A stretch of 64,000 nt of DNA, from assembly GCF_001659605.2 (NCBI RefSeq), contig NC_035172.2:29625342-29689341 (forward strand), given 5' to 3'. Position numbers and translations under genes: made by a program. Each line of letters starts with the position of its first letter. Positions within the stretch are counted from its first letter, which is position 1. The stretch comes from Manihot esculenta (Eukaryota > Streptophyta > Magnoliopsida > Malpighiales > Euphorbiaceae). Below the pieces are notes generated by a model. It did no database searches and was not told the origin of the DNA. It saw nothing but the letters and a program-made list of their open reading frames with translations. Shown piece by piece: positions 31,563-43,632 of this stretch.

Positions 31563-33974
31563 TTGATGCTAATGATTATGTGCAATGTGTGCTGTTTTTC
31601 AGAAAACAGGATGAGAGGAACTCGTCGATCTGCACGATTGACTGGAGTACCACCTGAGGATGAGGGCACGAGCGCCCGTCCTCCAGCATTGCCTAGGGCA
31701 ATGTCAAGTAGGTCCAGCAGAGAAAGAGCAGTAAGAGACCCTAGAAGGTCTTTGGATCTGGGTAGAAGCAGATCAGTAAGGGGAACAGTTCAGGGAGGAA
31801 TGTCAGTTGATATGGGGGATGAGATGGATGTGGACCAGAGGAGGGATGGCAGTTTAGGAGTGAGCATGTCGAAAGAGGGAATGGGAGAGTCCCAAGGAGG
31901 CACCCAGGCCTCGGGATTTGTTCAGCCACCTCACTACCCACCCTTTTCACAAAACCCCGGGTACTCGATGGGAGGTACATCGGATTACCCCAGCTTTAAT
32001 CCTTACCCTTCTCACATGCCATACCCATCTTACTACCCACCATACCCACAGTACCCCATGTACCCACCTCCACCTTACTATCCAAATCCAGCAAACCCTA
32101 TCCCAAGGGATGCTGCTCCTTCTCCTCCACCAGCAGAACCCACAGTTCCAGAAACCCCAGTACCTAAGCCTAGCTCATCTGGTGGGAGCAAGGTCAAGAT
32201 GACCGACTACATGAAGCTGGGTGCTCCTCAGTATGAAAAAGGGGATGACCCGTTTGTGTATCTTGAAAGGGTCAAGGTGATCACAGATGAGATTGGGGCT
32301 GATGACAGCAGAGCCATTCAGATGGCTGGGTTCACACTCAAATGCAAGAAGACACGAGAGTGGTTTAAGAATTATGTGAACCCGAGGGTGGACAACATGT
32401 CTTGGAAAGAGTTTGCAAACGAGTTTGCAGGATGGGCTTTCCCTGATAGCTCAAGGAAATTGAAGATGATAGAGTTTGAACAGTTGAGGTAGACTGATGA
32501 TATGAGTGTGGATGAGTTCACAGACAGATTCTTGGAGCTGTTGCCCTTTGCAGGGCAAAATCTTGACTCAGACCAGAAGAAGTCAAGGAGGTATATCATG
32601 AAACTCCATTCCAGATATTCCTCCTTGATTCAGTCAGCAGATAGGGAGAGCTTCCATGCCATAGTGGATATGGCCTGGAAGATGGAGGCCAGTGCCATCA
32701 TTCAGGGGACAGTTAAACAGTCAGTGGCACAGCCCTCTGGTTCTAAGACCCCAGGCTCTTCTTCTCTGAGTGCAGCAGCTTCAGGTAGCAAAAGGTGGAG
32801 TAACACCACTAGGAAGCCCAAGAAGAACAAGTTCTGGAACAAGATTAAATCAGGTCTGGGACTAGGGAGTGGCTTAAGCTCTGGTGTGGATAATGCAGTA
32901 TGCAAGAAGTGTGGAAAGCCGCACAAGGGAGTATGTCTGGTTGGGACGATAGCCTGCTTCAGATGCGGGCAAGAGGGACACATGGCACGGGAGTGTCCTA
33001 GGACAGCTTTTGGGGCGCAGTCCCAGCAGACAACTTCAGGTAGTGTAGCGCAGCCAGCAGCTCCAGCCACGACTCAGGCCAGTGGCAGAGGCAGAGGGAG
33101 AGGGTCAGCCTCTTCTTCAGCGGGTTTCAGAGGTGAAGGTCCATCAGCTCCAGCACGGATCTTCACGATGACTCAGCAGGAGGCAGATGCATCTAACACC
33201 GTGGTGGCAGGTAACTTAGTCATTGGTTGTTCAGATGTGTATGCCTTGATGGACCCTGGTGCATCTCATTCTTTTATTGCTCCGAGAGCCGTAGAGAGGT
33301 TGGGTCTGATGATCTCTGGGTTAGAGTGTCCTCTCTGGGTCAGTGGACCCAAGTGTGATCCATCAGTGGCAGAGTCAGTCTGCCAGTGCAATCCAGTCTT
33401 TGTTGAGGGAAGATGCCTTTCCGCCGACCTTGTGGTTCTAGACTTGATAGATTTTGACGTCATTCTAGGGATGGACTGGTTATCTACCCATGGTGCTACC
33501 TTGGACTGCAGGGACAAAGTAGTCAGGTTCAGAGGTCAGGATGGGTCAGAGGTTGTCTTCAGGGGAGACAGGAGGGGTACACCTAGAGGTCTGATATCAG
33601 CTCTTCAGGCTCGTAGGTTGCTTAGGAAGGGATGTCAGGGGTATCTGGCTCATGTGAGAGAGCTTAGCAGTCAGGTTAGAGAGCCCGCCTCGGTGCCAGT
33701 GGTCAGAGAGTTCTTAGATGTCTTCCCAGACGAGCTGCCAGGTTTACCACCTGCTAGGGAGATAGAGTTCGAGATAGAATTGATGCCTGGAACCAGACCG
33801 ATCTCTATCCCTCCCTACAGGATGGCACCAGCAGAATTGAAGGAATTGAAAGAGCAGTTGCAAGAGCTGGTAGACAAGGGTTTCATCCGACCGAGTACCT
33901 CACCTTGGGGTGCTCCAGTCTTATTTGTGAGAAAGAAGGATGGATCCCTTAGACTTTGTATCGACTACAGGTAG
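31563..33974 (+). pseudogene. Tek1 gag-protease and start of RT (two nonsense codons)
   Basis: One frame. An ATG at 31563 opens it, but the start conserved with Tek2 is more likely MRGT at 31611. Codons for about residues 120-180 are a Pro/Tyr-rich stretch (PYPSYYPPYPQYPMYPPPPY). The gag core follows (KMTDYMKLGAPQYEKGDDPF), broken by TAG at 32490-32492 where Tek2 has Gln. A CCHC knuckle is at 32955-32996 ([14 protein letters not shown]), preceded by a second Cys/His cluster, [12 protein letters not shown]. The aspartic protease has DPGASHSFI at 33252 and [15 protein letters not shown] begins at about 33785 and is interrupted by TAG at 33972-33974 within the conserved [10 protein letters not shown], where Tek2 again has CAG. 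Confidence 0.92.
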
Positions 33975-36596
33975 TTGAACAAAGTCACTACTAAGAACAG
34001 GTACCCTTTGCCAAGGATCGATGATCTATTCGACCAGCTAGCAGGAGCGGGCTGTTTCTCCAAAATAGATCTGAGGTCCGGGTATCATCAGCTGAGGATC
34101 AGAGAAGAAGATGTGCCAAAGACGGCTTTCAGGACCAGATATGGGCATTTTGAGTTCCTTGTAATGCCGTTCGGGTTAACCAATGCCCCTGCAGCATTCA
34201 TGGATCTCATGAATAGAGTGTTTAGCCAGTACCTGGATCACTTTGTGATTGTCTTCATAGATGATATCTTAGTGTATTCCAGGAATGCAGAGGAGCATGC
34301 CCATCATCTGAGGTTGGTTCTGCAGACCTTGAGGGAACATGGCTTGTATGCCAAGTTCTCCAAATGTGAGTTCTGGCTGAGGAGCATCTCATTCTTGGGG
34401 CATGTGGTATCGGAAAATGGAATAGAGGTGGACCCCAAGAAGGTAGAAGCTGTGGCTAACTGGCCTAGACCCACTTCAGTGACAGAGATCAGAAGTTTCT
34501 TGGGTTTGGCAGGTTACTACAGGAGGTTCGTTCAGGACTTCTCTAAGATCGCGGCTCCTCTGACCAGATTGACCAGGAAGAATCAGAAGTTTGTGTGGAC
34601 CGACCAATGCGAAGAGAGTTTTGAAGAGCTTAAGAAGAGGTTAACGTCGGCACCAGTGTTAGCTCTGCCAGCTAGCAATGAAGATTTCACAGTGTTCTGT
34701 GATGCATCCCGAGTGAGATTGGGTTGTGTGCTAATGCAGAATGAAAGGGTGATTGCTTATGCTTCTAGACAGCTGAAGAAGCATGAGTTGAATTACCCTA
34801 CACATGACCTGAAAATGGCAGCAGTAATCTTTGCACTCAAGATGTGGAGGCACTACCTCTATGGGGTTAAATGTGAGATCTTCACAGATCATAAGAGCCT
34901 GCAGTACATCCTGAGTCAAAGAGATTTGCACTTGAGACAGAGAAGATGGGTAGAGCTGCTGAGTGATTATGATTGCAAGATTCAGTACCATCCGGGTAAG
35001 GCGAATGTTGTGGCAGACGCCTTAAGCCGGAAATCACTAGGCAGCTTATCCCACATCACGGCTGAGAGGAGACCAGTGGTGAAGGAGTTTTACAAGCTCA
35101 TTGAGGAAGGTCTACAGTTGGAGTTGTCTGGTACAGGTGCATTGATTGCTCAGATGAGAGTGGCACCCGTGTTTCTGGAGCAGGTGGCTCAGAAACAGCA
35201 TGAGGACCCAGAGTTAGTGAAGATTGCCAGGACTGTTCAGTCAGGCAAGGATAGTGAGTTCAGATTCGACAACAAGGGGATCCTCCGCTATAGGAGCCGA
35301 CTGTGTGTACCAGACGACATAGGGCTAAAAGGAGACATTATAAGAGAGGCTCATAATGCAAGATACAGTGTTCACCCCAGAGCCACCAAGATGTATCAAG
35401 ATCTGAAGAAAGTTTATTGGTGGCCAGCTATGAAGAGAGAAGTGGCACAGTTTGTGTCAGCCTGCGAAGTGTGTCAGAGGGTGAAGCTGGAACATCAGAA
35501 GCCGGCTGGAATGCTTAACCCGCTACCTATTCCAGAGTGGAAATGGGAGAATATAGCTATGGACTTCGTAGTGGGGTCACCGGCGGCGTCCAATAGATTG
35601 GACTCCATATGGGTGATTGTGGACAGACTCACCAAATCTGCTCACTTCATCCCTGTCAGGAGTGGCTATTCTGTGGACAAGTTGGCGCAGGTGTATATTG
35701 ATGAGATCGTCAAGTTGCATGGGGTTCCTGTTTCAATAGTGTCCGATAGAGGACCCCAGTTCACCTCCAAGTTTTGGCAGAGTCTGCAGAGTGCCATGGG
35801 TACCAGGTTGGATTTCAGTACTGCCTTCCATCCTCAGACGGACGGACAATCAGAGAGGACCATCCAGATGATAGAGGATATGCTTAGAATGTGTGTGCTA
35901 GATTTTGGCGGTTCTTGGAGGCAGCATCTACCCTTGGTGGAGTTTGCCTACAATAACAGCCATCATGCTAACATCGGGATGGCTCCATATAAAGCTTTAT
36001 ATGGAAGGAAGTGCAGGTCACCTGTTTGCTGGGAGGAAGTTAGAGAAAAGGCCTTGGCAGGGCCTGAGCTAGTAGAGATCACCAGCAGGGTGGTACCCAT
36101 AATTAGAGAAAGGATCAAGACTGTTGCAAGCAGACAGAAGAGTTGTGCAGACATCCGCAGAAGGCAGGTAGAGTTTCAGGAGGGGGATCTGGTATCACTC
36201 AAGGTGTCTCCTATGAAAGGGGTGATCCGGTTCGGGAAGAAAGGTAAGCTTGCTCCACGGTACATCGGACCCTTCGAAGTCTTGCAAAAGATTGGGAATG
36301 TATCGTACAAGCTGGACTTGCCTGCTTCAATGGAGAGAATCCATCCGGTTTTCCATGTTTCTATGTTGAGGAAATTTGTGTCAGATCCTGGCAAGGTTCT
36401 TAGTGAACCTGATGTGGAGATCCAAGAAGATCTCACCTATGTTGAGCAGCCAGTACGGATCCTAGACACCCAGATCAGAAAGCTAAGGAATAAGGAAATC
36501 CCGAGGGTGAAAGTCCTTTGGAATCACCACAATATTGAGGAGTGTACCTGGGAGACACGGGAGTCCATGCTCCTGCAATACCCCCATCTTTTCTAA
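33975..36596 (+). pseudogene. Tek1 RT-RNase H-integrase-chromodomain
   Basis: 873 codons in phase with the preceding ORF. RT has [17 protein letters not shown] and the catalytic [10 protein letters not shown] (34251-34277). RNase H has [32 protein letters not shown] and ADALSRKS. The integrase zinc domain ([23 protein letters not shown]) is followed by the DDE core with [19 protein letters not shown] and the [11 protein letters not shown] segment carrying the last catalytic Glu. The tail ends in a chromodomain-like block, [17 protein letters not shown] (about 36505-36560), which in chromoviruses guides insertion to marked chromatin. No frameshift is seen. The two upstream TAGs are the only obvious defects. 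Confidence 0.95.
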
Positions 36597-36680
36597 AGTA
36601 AGTTTTATATGCTTTGTATGTATGTTATGTGTATGCCATGCTATGTGTTGTTTGGTGAACATTCGGGGACGAATGTTCTT

Positions 36681-36693
36681 AAGGGGGGGAGAA
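36681..36693 (+). other. Tek1 polypurine tract
   Basis: AAGGGGGGGAGAA directly before the 3' LTR. Tek2 has the inverted equivalent at 48532-48544. Confidence 0.9.
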
Positions 36694-39018
36694 TGTAATA
36701 CCCGGCTAGACTCTGGTATCGGAATTCCTACCGTCCGGTGGAATCTCGGATGTCGAAAACCTCTAGAAGGGTAAAATCATGTTTTCATAAAATGTTTTAA
36801 TGTACTTTATGGTTTTAAGTAAAAAGAAAATGAGTTTTTTTCATGAAAATAACCTTGGAGGAAAACTCAGGTTCGGCCGCCGAACATGCAAGCCCTTCGG
36901 GAGTGCTTTAGGCCCCCGAAAGCATAAGTGAGGGAAGTCCAGGTTCGGCCGCCGAACCTCATGTTCGGCCGCCGAACATGGCATACATGCGGAGGCACGT
37001 TCGGCCCCCGAATGTGGCCTGGCCAACCACCTATAAAAGGGTCCCTTAGCCGAAACGGGTGAGTTTTTCTCCCCATTTTCGGCCAAGGTGAGCTCTTCGC
37101 CGTCCCTCACCGATTTTGAGTTTCTTCCTTCAAATCTTTCACGATTTTCACAAGTTTTCACTTGTTTTGAAGATTTTCGAGTATAAAGCAAGTTTTGGAG
37201 CTTTGAGGTTCAAGAAACTCAATCTCTCCCATCTCCGAGCTAGGGTCGTTTTCCTCTCGATCTTCAAGAGGTAAGGGCCGATCTTGAGCTCACTATATGT
37301 TTTAAACAAGTTTTAAGTTGATTCATGGGGTAGAAATGTATGTTTATGTTAGTTGAGCATTTTTAGGTTTTATGTGTTTTATGAACAATGTATGTTGGAT
37401 ATGCATGTTTGATGTGTTGTAGATGGGGTTTAAGATAGTTTGAGGCCCCTAGGAGCTTATATGCTTGAGTATGCATGTTGTAGATTAGGTTTATGCATGT
37501 TTGAAAGGTTTGGGAGGCGTTTGTGCATGATGGAGTTGAGTTTCTGCCACTTTGGAGAAACTCAGGTTCGGCCGCCGAATGGACTTTCGGCCGCCGAACC
37601 CGCTTGTGGAGGCAGCCTTCGGCTGCCGAAGCCTGCCCCCGAAAGAGGACTTTCGTCTCTGGAGGGCAGTTTCGGCCGCCGAAAGTGCCGCCGAACATGC
37701 ATGAGTTTCGTCTCTGTCTGGGAGTTTCGGCCGCCGAAGGTGCCGCCGAACCTGCCTGACTTTCGGCTCTGGAGGGACTTTCGGCCGCCGAACCTGCCGC
37801 CGAAAGTGCCCTGTTCAGCCTTCCTTTGTATGTTTTGCATGATTGTTTTGAGGTGTTTTAGGGGGTTTTTGGGGGATGTTTTAGAGTCATGTTCTAGTAT
37901 GTTTGGTCCCTCATTTGAGTCCACCTGTGTAGGTTCGGACCCGAGGAACCGAGGACCCCAGGAACCGAGGACCCCAGCAGTGAATCAGCTGCTTCAGTCA
38001 TTGTCAGAGTTAGCTGAGGTGAGTAGAATAAACCTTTATGTTTTAAAGCAAATAAATTATAAAGTTTTGAGCATGTTCATGCATCATGAATGCCATGTGA
38101 TGATTTAGGTTGTTTGCATTAGAATTCACGAATATGTTGCATTGCATTTTATGATGTTGATGCAGATTGGTTATTGAATGATCCTTTAGTCCTCATATGA
38201 TATGTTATGATGATGATACGGCATGATATGGTATGGAAGTCCGGTTGACCCATTCTACATCCCGGCACTATGTAAGAGAAAGACCGGTTGACCCATTCTA
38301 CGTCCCGGCATCTTGGAATGTTATGTTATGATATGTTTAAGAGAAAGACCGGTTGATCCATTCTACGTCCCGGCACTTTGGAATGTAGAGGACTATTGGT
38401 GATAATACCATCATTGATGTGATTAGTTGTGATGTGTTGCATTACATGAGAGCATGAGATTTTAAATGTTTTATTATTCTGCTCACTGGGCTCTAGTAGC
38501 TTTCCCCTTTCCCTAATCCCCCAGGGTTGCAGGTACGGGCTAGACAGTGAAGTCAAGATGGATGAAGTCATGTGTATGTAATAGATAGAATGTGGACATG
38601 ATAAATTGTAAAATGATGTAAAGTTATGAATAGTTATGTTATGTAAAAATGATGTTGAGGATTAGAGGTTGTGCTTGACCCTATGTGTATAGTGACCCCT
38701 TTTGTATACATGATCTATGTTTTATGATGTTTATGTTCCACCAAACTTGTGTATGATGAGATGCCCCATTGGAGCACTTGTTGAGAGCTCCAGTGTGGGG
38801 TTTATGTTTATGTTTATGTTTATATATATGCTTATGTGCATGCACAGGTTGAGCTTGGTAAAAGAAAAGAAAAGTTCAAATTTTTTTATGTATGCTGTTG
38901 ATCATGTATGGGATTAAACAGGTTTACAGGATGTATGTCAGGCTTGCTACGGGTCCCGGCGGCCTTATACCGATCTGGATCCTAGCGCCGATAGCGGTCC
39001 GATTTTCGGGTCGTTACA
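36694..39018 (+). repeat. Tek1 3' LTR
   Basis: 2325 bp. It differs from the 5' LTR by scattered substitutions and by two small tandem gains: a 12-bp AGTGCCGCCGAA unit in the palindrome cluster (about 37683-37695) and a 16-bp AGGAACCGAGGACCCC duplication (about 37944-37976). Reading frames such as that at 37440-38108 are translations of these motifs (repeated SAAEP, FGRRT) and are not genes. Confidence 0.95.
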
Positions 39019-39023
39019 AAGAA

Positions 39024-41177
39024 TGAGTGGGATAATCTCTTGTAATTAAGAATTTGTAATAATGATTTATCTTCTTATTACTGCTATTTTTTATTTATTA
39101 TAATAATTGATCAGCTAAAATTTATAATAAAAATTAAAAATATTTTTTATAAATAAATTAAAATAATATAAATATTAATATAGCTATAACTAATAATTAT
39201 TATAAGCTTATTATACTTAAAAATTAATTTCTAATGTTATTAGTTTTAAATTTAGAAAAATTAAATTTTATTGAATTTAATATAAATTTTAACATTTAAA
39301 AATTTTAATTATAAATATATAATATGTAAAATCTACATTTCTTTAAGTATATAATTAAAATTTCAGTAGATAATGATTTATTATTTAAATTAATTTAAAG
39401 TTAATAAAATTTGAAATTTGTATATATTTAAATTTATAATTGAATTATAATTTTATAATTGAATTTAAAATTTTTAGTGAATGATAAATTAAGTAAATAA
39501 TTATTTTATTATTTAAATTAATTTAACATTAATAAAAAAAATTAAATTTTGAGTTATATATAAATACTAAAAATTTAAATATATTTTTCTAAAAAATTCA
39601 AATTTATTTCAAAAAATTATTAAAATAATAAATTTAAATATTAAATAATATTAAAAGAAGAAAAAGTAATATACAAATTTTTAAATAATAATAATGATAT
39701 ATAATAAGTACATAACTCGTTTATTATACGAGGATTAAACGTGTTATGCACATTAATTAAAATTAATAAATCTTTAAAATATGATTTACTTAAAATAAAA
39801 AATAAGCCTTATCAGTAGATGAAAATAATAAAATTAAATTTTTTTCAGTTTATCACACTTATAAGAAAGTAAATTAAATTGAATTTGAAAAAATTAAAAG
39901 CAAATTACAATATAATTTTTAAATTTTTATGTTAATAAATATATAATCCTTTAATTTAAATTTTACATTAAAAATATATTTATTTTATATTTATTATATA
40001 TAATATTAAATAAATATTTAGTACAAATAAATTTTATTATATAAAATATTTCATTGAAAATTTAAACTCATCATTATAAATTATATATATATTTTTTAAT
40101 ATATAAAATATTATACTTCATATTAATATTATTCAATAAAATGAAATATAAAATAAAAAATTATATATTTTGGCATGTAAATTAATTTCTTTATGACATT
40201 TATAAAAATTCATATATGTTTATAATACCGTTATTTGAAATATTTAATTTTTTATTTTAATTATTTATATAATAAATAAATTTATAATGTATATTAATTT
40301 ATTAGTCAATTTAATAAAAATTTATATTTTATATTAATAATATTAAATAAAATAGAAATATTATATATTTTATGCTATAATTTTACTATATTTTAAATTT
40401 TTATTAAATTACAATATATGTATAAAATGATAATAAAAAGTAAATAAATAGATTAACTTAAAAAATACTATTAAAATAAAAATATATATTTTAAAAATTA
40501 TTTTATTAGTTAAATATAACTTTTAAAATTATATTATAATTTATCAATAATTTTTAAATTTAATTTTATTATTCAAAATATAATATTTCAAATAACAGTA
40601 TTGAACTGATATCTCTCATATTTACTCAATACACTTATCACCAGGCTAAGTCTCTGAGTGTATTTTATTATTTAAAATTAATATTTTAAATATAAATATA
40701 AATTAATATAAACATAATTTTAACACGTGAAATAAAATTTTTTTATTAAAATTAATTAATATAAATAATTAAAATTAAAATAAATATAAAAATTAATTTT
40801 ATTATTTAAAATTTAAAATATAAATATAAAAAGTAATAAATCATTTGAAATTTTTTTAATAAATTTTTTTAATTAAAGATATAAATCACATACAAAACTT
40901 TATTAATTTTCAATTTTAAATCAGTTCTAAATTCAATTATATATTACTCCAATTAATTTTATTAGCATCGAGATGTGTTTGTTTTTTTTTTTTTTTCAAA
41001 AACAAAAATCTGATGCGTTTGAATACGAAATCAAGTGGTGACTATCGAATAAAATGGGGAAGAAAAGAACAAATTCACCGGAAGGAGAGAGACGGAGACG
41101 CAACAAAAAGCACACAAAACACAACCCCAACTTCACCAAAACTCAAAACCTCTGACGCCCAGAGAGAAACCCATCCC
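39024..41177. other. AT-rich intergenic DNA upstream of RER1
   Basis: About 2 kb of very AT-rich sequence with no ORF, no clear repeat family and no RNA gene. From about 41040 the base composition rises towards the gene. Confidence 0.6.
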
Positions 41178-41185
41178 TATAAATA
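41178..41185 (+). promoter_or_regulatory. Possible TATA box of RER1
   Basis: TATAAATA in CCCTATAAATACG. It is only 38 bp upstream of the ATG, which would leave a 5' leader of roughly 10 bases if it is used in the usual way. An upstream start or TATA-less initiation is also possible. Confidence 0.4.
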
Positions 41186-41222
41186 CGTTTAACACAATAA
41201 CCGCTCATTTCCGGGCCCCACA

Positions 41223-43632
41223 ATGGACACCGTACAGCCCGGTGGAGCACTTGCCGGAGATGGTCTCTCCTCCCTATCTTCGTCCCCTGCCACCATCTTT
41301 TCCCGGTGGACCTTTGCCGTATCGCAGCGTTACCAGCACCTGCTTGACAAGACAGTTCCTTATATCCTTTACCGATGGATCGCCTGTCTCTTCGTTGCTC
41401 TCATCTACGCCTTGCGCGTTTACCTCGTCCAGGGGTTTCACATCATTACCTACGGCCTGGGGATCTATATGCTTAACCTCTTGATAGGGTTTCTCTCTCC
41501 TCAGATTGATCCCGAGATCAATGATGGGCCCTCCCTCCCCACCCGTGGAACCGACGAGTTCCGCCCTTTTGTTCGCCGCCTCCCGGAATTTAAGTTCTGG
41601 TGCGATTTATCATTTCTGATTCGTTATCCTTTTGTTTAACCTTTTCTTTTTTCCCGTTTTATTTATTTATATAATTTGTCGTTCGTGATCATGATATTTG
41701 TTGTTTAATTGTTATGGATTTTCTGTTTAGTCATAATGCATGAGAAATTAGAGCGAGAACGAAATTTTTTGAGGGGAATTGAACTTGATTTTGGATTTTT
41801 TTTTAGTTGGTAGATTAACGATTGTTGAAGTGCGTGATTTGTTTCATAAAATGAATAATGTGCTCCTTGAAATTTGATACTCTTGGAGTTTCATATGCTT
41901 GTTTCTGTGAATATTAACAACCAGAAAGGCAATTAGGATAATTTATCTCACAAATAAAGTAATGCTCCATTTTGGAAACTAATAGGGTATATGGAAAACG
42001 GTTGAGAAAACAAGCAATTAGAAGAATACCAATCTGGGAGGCTTGAAATTAAACTGCATGTACAGCTGAATTAAGAGATGTATGGACATGGGATTTCACC
42101 TGATGAAATCAAGCAGTGTGTCACTTACCCTTTTTTTGGCATAGCAAATTTATTCCTTAAGGCATTTTTTTTATTAGTTTGTATTATTTGTTTCTAGAAG
42201 TCTTCCTCTTGGATATCACTTTTCTTTAGCCTTTAGGACTCATTTAAGAGTGTTATTGCGTGCGTTGCTGCTGGTTTTATCCATTTTTTTTGCAACCAAT
42301 TTCCATTTTTATGTTGGCATTGTAAAACCTTTACTTTCTTTTTTGCTTCTATTTATTGAAGTTTCTCCATTTTTGCTCTTGTTTAGGTACTCTGTTACCA
42401 AAGCTTTCTGCATTGCTTTTCTCATGACATTCTTTGCCGTCTTTGATGTACCTGTCTTTTGGCCGATACTCCTTTTCTATTGGCTGTTACTTTTTATTCT
42501 CACTATGAGGAGACAGATAATGCATATGGTCAAGTACAGATATGTTCCCTTCTCTTTTGGTAAACAGGTATGCGCTAACACACAATGTCTTTTAACTTAC
42601 AGTACATATTGTTTTTTTTTTTATAAATGTGAATGAGCTGAACCATCTAAGATTTGAAGAGCTCAAGCTTGATTAGCCTAACCCTAATAAGCTCAAGCTA
42701 GACTCTAGCTTCGTTTGACTTTATTTCATTTAACAAAGCAAGCAGATGAACTTGAAGTTGGCTCATTTTGTAAAATCAAGCCAAGCTTGGGATCATTTAT
42801 GTATGAAATTTTATTAGAAAAATCAAAATTATGTATTCCCTAACAAAATAAGTCACGTTATTTTAATAGACATAATGATGACAATAGAAAACACGTAGTC
42901 ACATACAATGATGTACTTGAAGGGTATGTTTTGGCATTCTTGTTGGAGGCTTGGATCTGCTGTTGGGAAAAACTCCTTAAATATGTTTGTTAGAGGATAT
43001 TAACAGTTAAAGATAAATTTGATATTCTTTAGGTATAAAAACCCAAAAACAGCTAAACAGATTTTTCAACAATATTGAAAATGGTGATTCTCTAAGTGCA
43101 ACTTTTTGGCCTCACAACCACAATCCGAAACAGTCATAAATTTCTTAAACTGTATCATTGATATTTTGCAGATAAACATTACATTTTCTTAATCAATCAA
43201 AGGAAAACAATTTTTATTGAGCCAGAGTTTGAGTAGCTCTTAATTGTAGTTCTATACCATGGTAGTTGCATACAACCGTGTTGTGGTCGTTTACTCTTCT
43301 TGATGGTGACATGATAGAAAGAAGGCACCCTCAACTGAGCGCATGGGACCACAATCCCAAATGGAGCCATAATATCTTCAGTTGTATCTTGCTTATTTCA
43401 TAAATAAACGTTTCATCTTCCTAATCAATCAATGAACATTTTTTGTGGAGCCAAGTTTTGAGTAGCTCTCAAATTCTTAGCTCATTTGCAACCCTAGTAA
43501 TTATATTCCATGGTAGTTGCAGGTACAACCATGATTTTTTTGGTTTTAATTGTGGTCATTTACTCTTCTTCACAGCGATATGATGGGAAGAAGGCACCTT
43601 CAACCGACAGCATAAGCCTTCCCAGAGATTGA
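41223..43632 (+). CDS. RER1: RER1-family protein (Golgi-to-ER retrieval receptor)
   Basis: Three coding exons: 41223-41599, 42387-42567 and 43576-43632. Introns are GT-AG (41600-42386 and 42568-43575), and the total is 204 residues, the normal size for plant RER1. RER1 is a four-helix membrane protein of the early Golgi that returns ER membrane proteins such as Sec12 to the ER in COPI vesicles. Visible: cytosolic N-terminus, hydrophobic helices at about 47-64, 71-91, 131-148 and 150-168, the signature [19 protein letters not shown] (about 95-113), and [15 protein letters not shown] before intron 1, which splits that Trp codon. Exon 2 has [13 protein letters not shown] and [20 protein letters not shown]. 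Exon 3 gives a basic, polar tail (YDGKK...). The ATG at 41223 is the first in frame. All splice sites are inferred by eye against the family. Which paralogue (A, B or C) I cannot say. Confidence 0.93.
43153..43350 (+). pseudogene. Dead tandem copy of RER1 exon 3 and its upstream intron, inside intron 2
   Basis: Aligns with 43385-43617: TAAACATTACATTTTCTTAA versus TAAACGTTTCATCTTCCTAA, then AATCAATCAA, the GAGTAGCTCT block, CCATGGTAGTTGCA, TTACTCTTCTT, and the exon-like GAAAGAAGGCACCCTCAACT versus GGGAAGAAGGCACCTTCAAC. In this copy the acceptor AG has become GG (43305-43306), and the first codon CGA has become TGA (43307-43309). It therefore cannot serve as a terminal exon with the same phase. 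Confidence 0.75.

Larger units (their letters stand above)
29108..39018 (+). mobile_element. Tek1: full-length Tekay/Del-like chromovirus (Ty3/Gypsy)
   Basis: 9911 bp with LTRs 29108-31400 (2293 bp) and 36694-39018 (2325 bp), both TGTAATACCCGG...CGTTACA, and a perfect TSD AAGAA (29103-29107 and 39019-39023). A tRNA-Met primer site, one gag-pol frame and a polypurine tract are all in order. Gag, protease, RT, RNase H, integrase and a C-terminal chromodomain are recognisable. The polyprotein is open apart from two in-frame TAG codons. The near-identity of the LTRs by eye points to a fairly recent insertion. Confidence 0.97.

Noticed and set aside
40585..40660. Short stretch with AAGTCTCTGAGTG and CAGGCTAAG that looked like part of a repeat
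   Set aside because: Too short, no partner within the window and no terminal structure.
41223..41639. 138-aa ORF as a complete gene
   Set aside because: The reading frame past 41599 enters intron 1; family alignment demands splicing within the Trp codon.
42250..42636. 128-aa open frame as a separate gene
   Set aside because: It is RER1 exon 2 read with flanking intron sequence; splice sites at 42387 and 42567 explain it.
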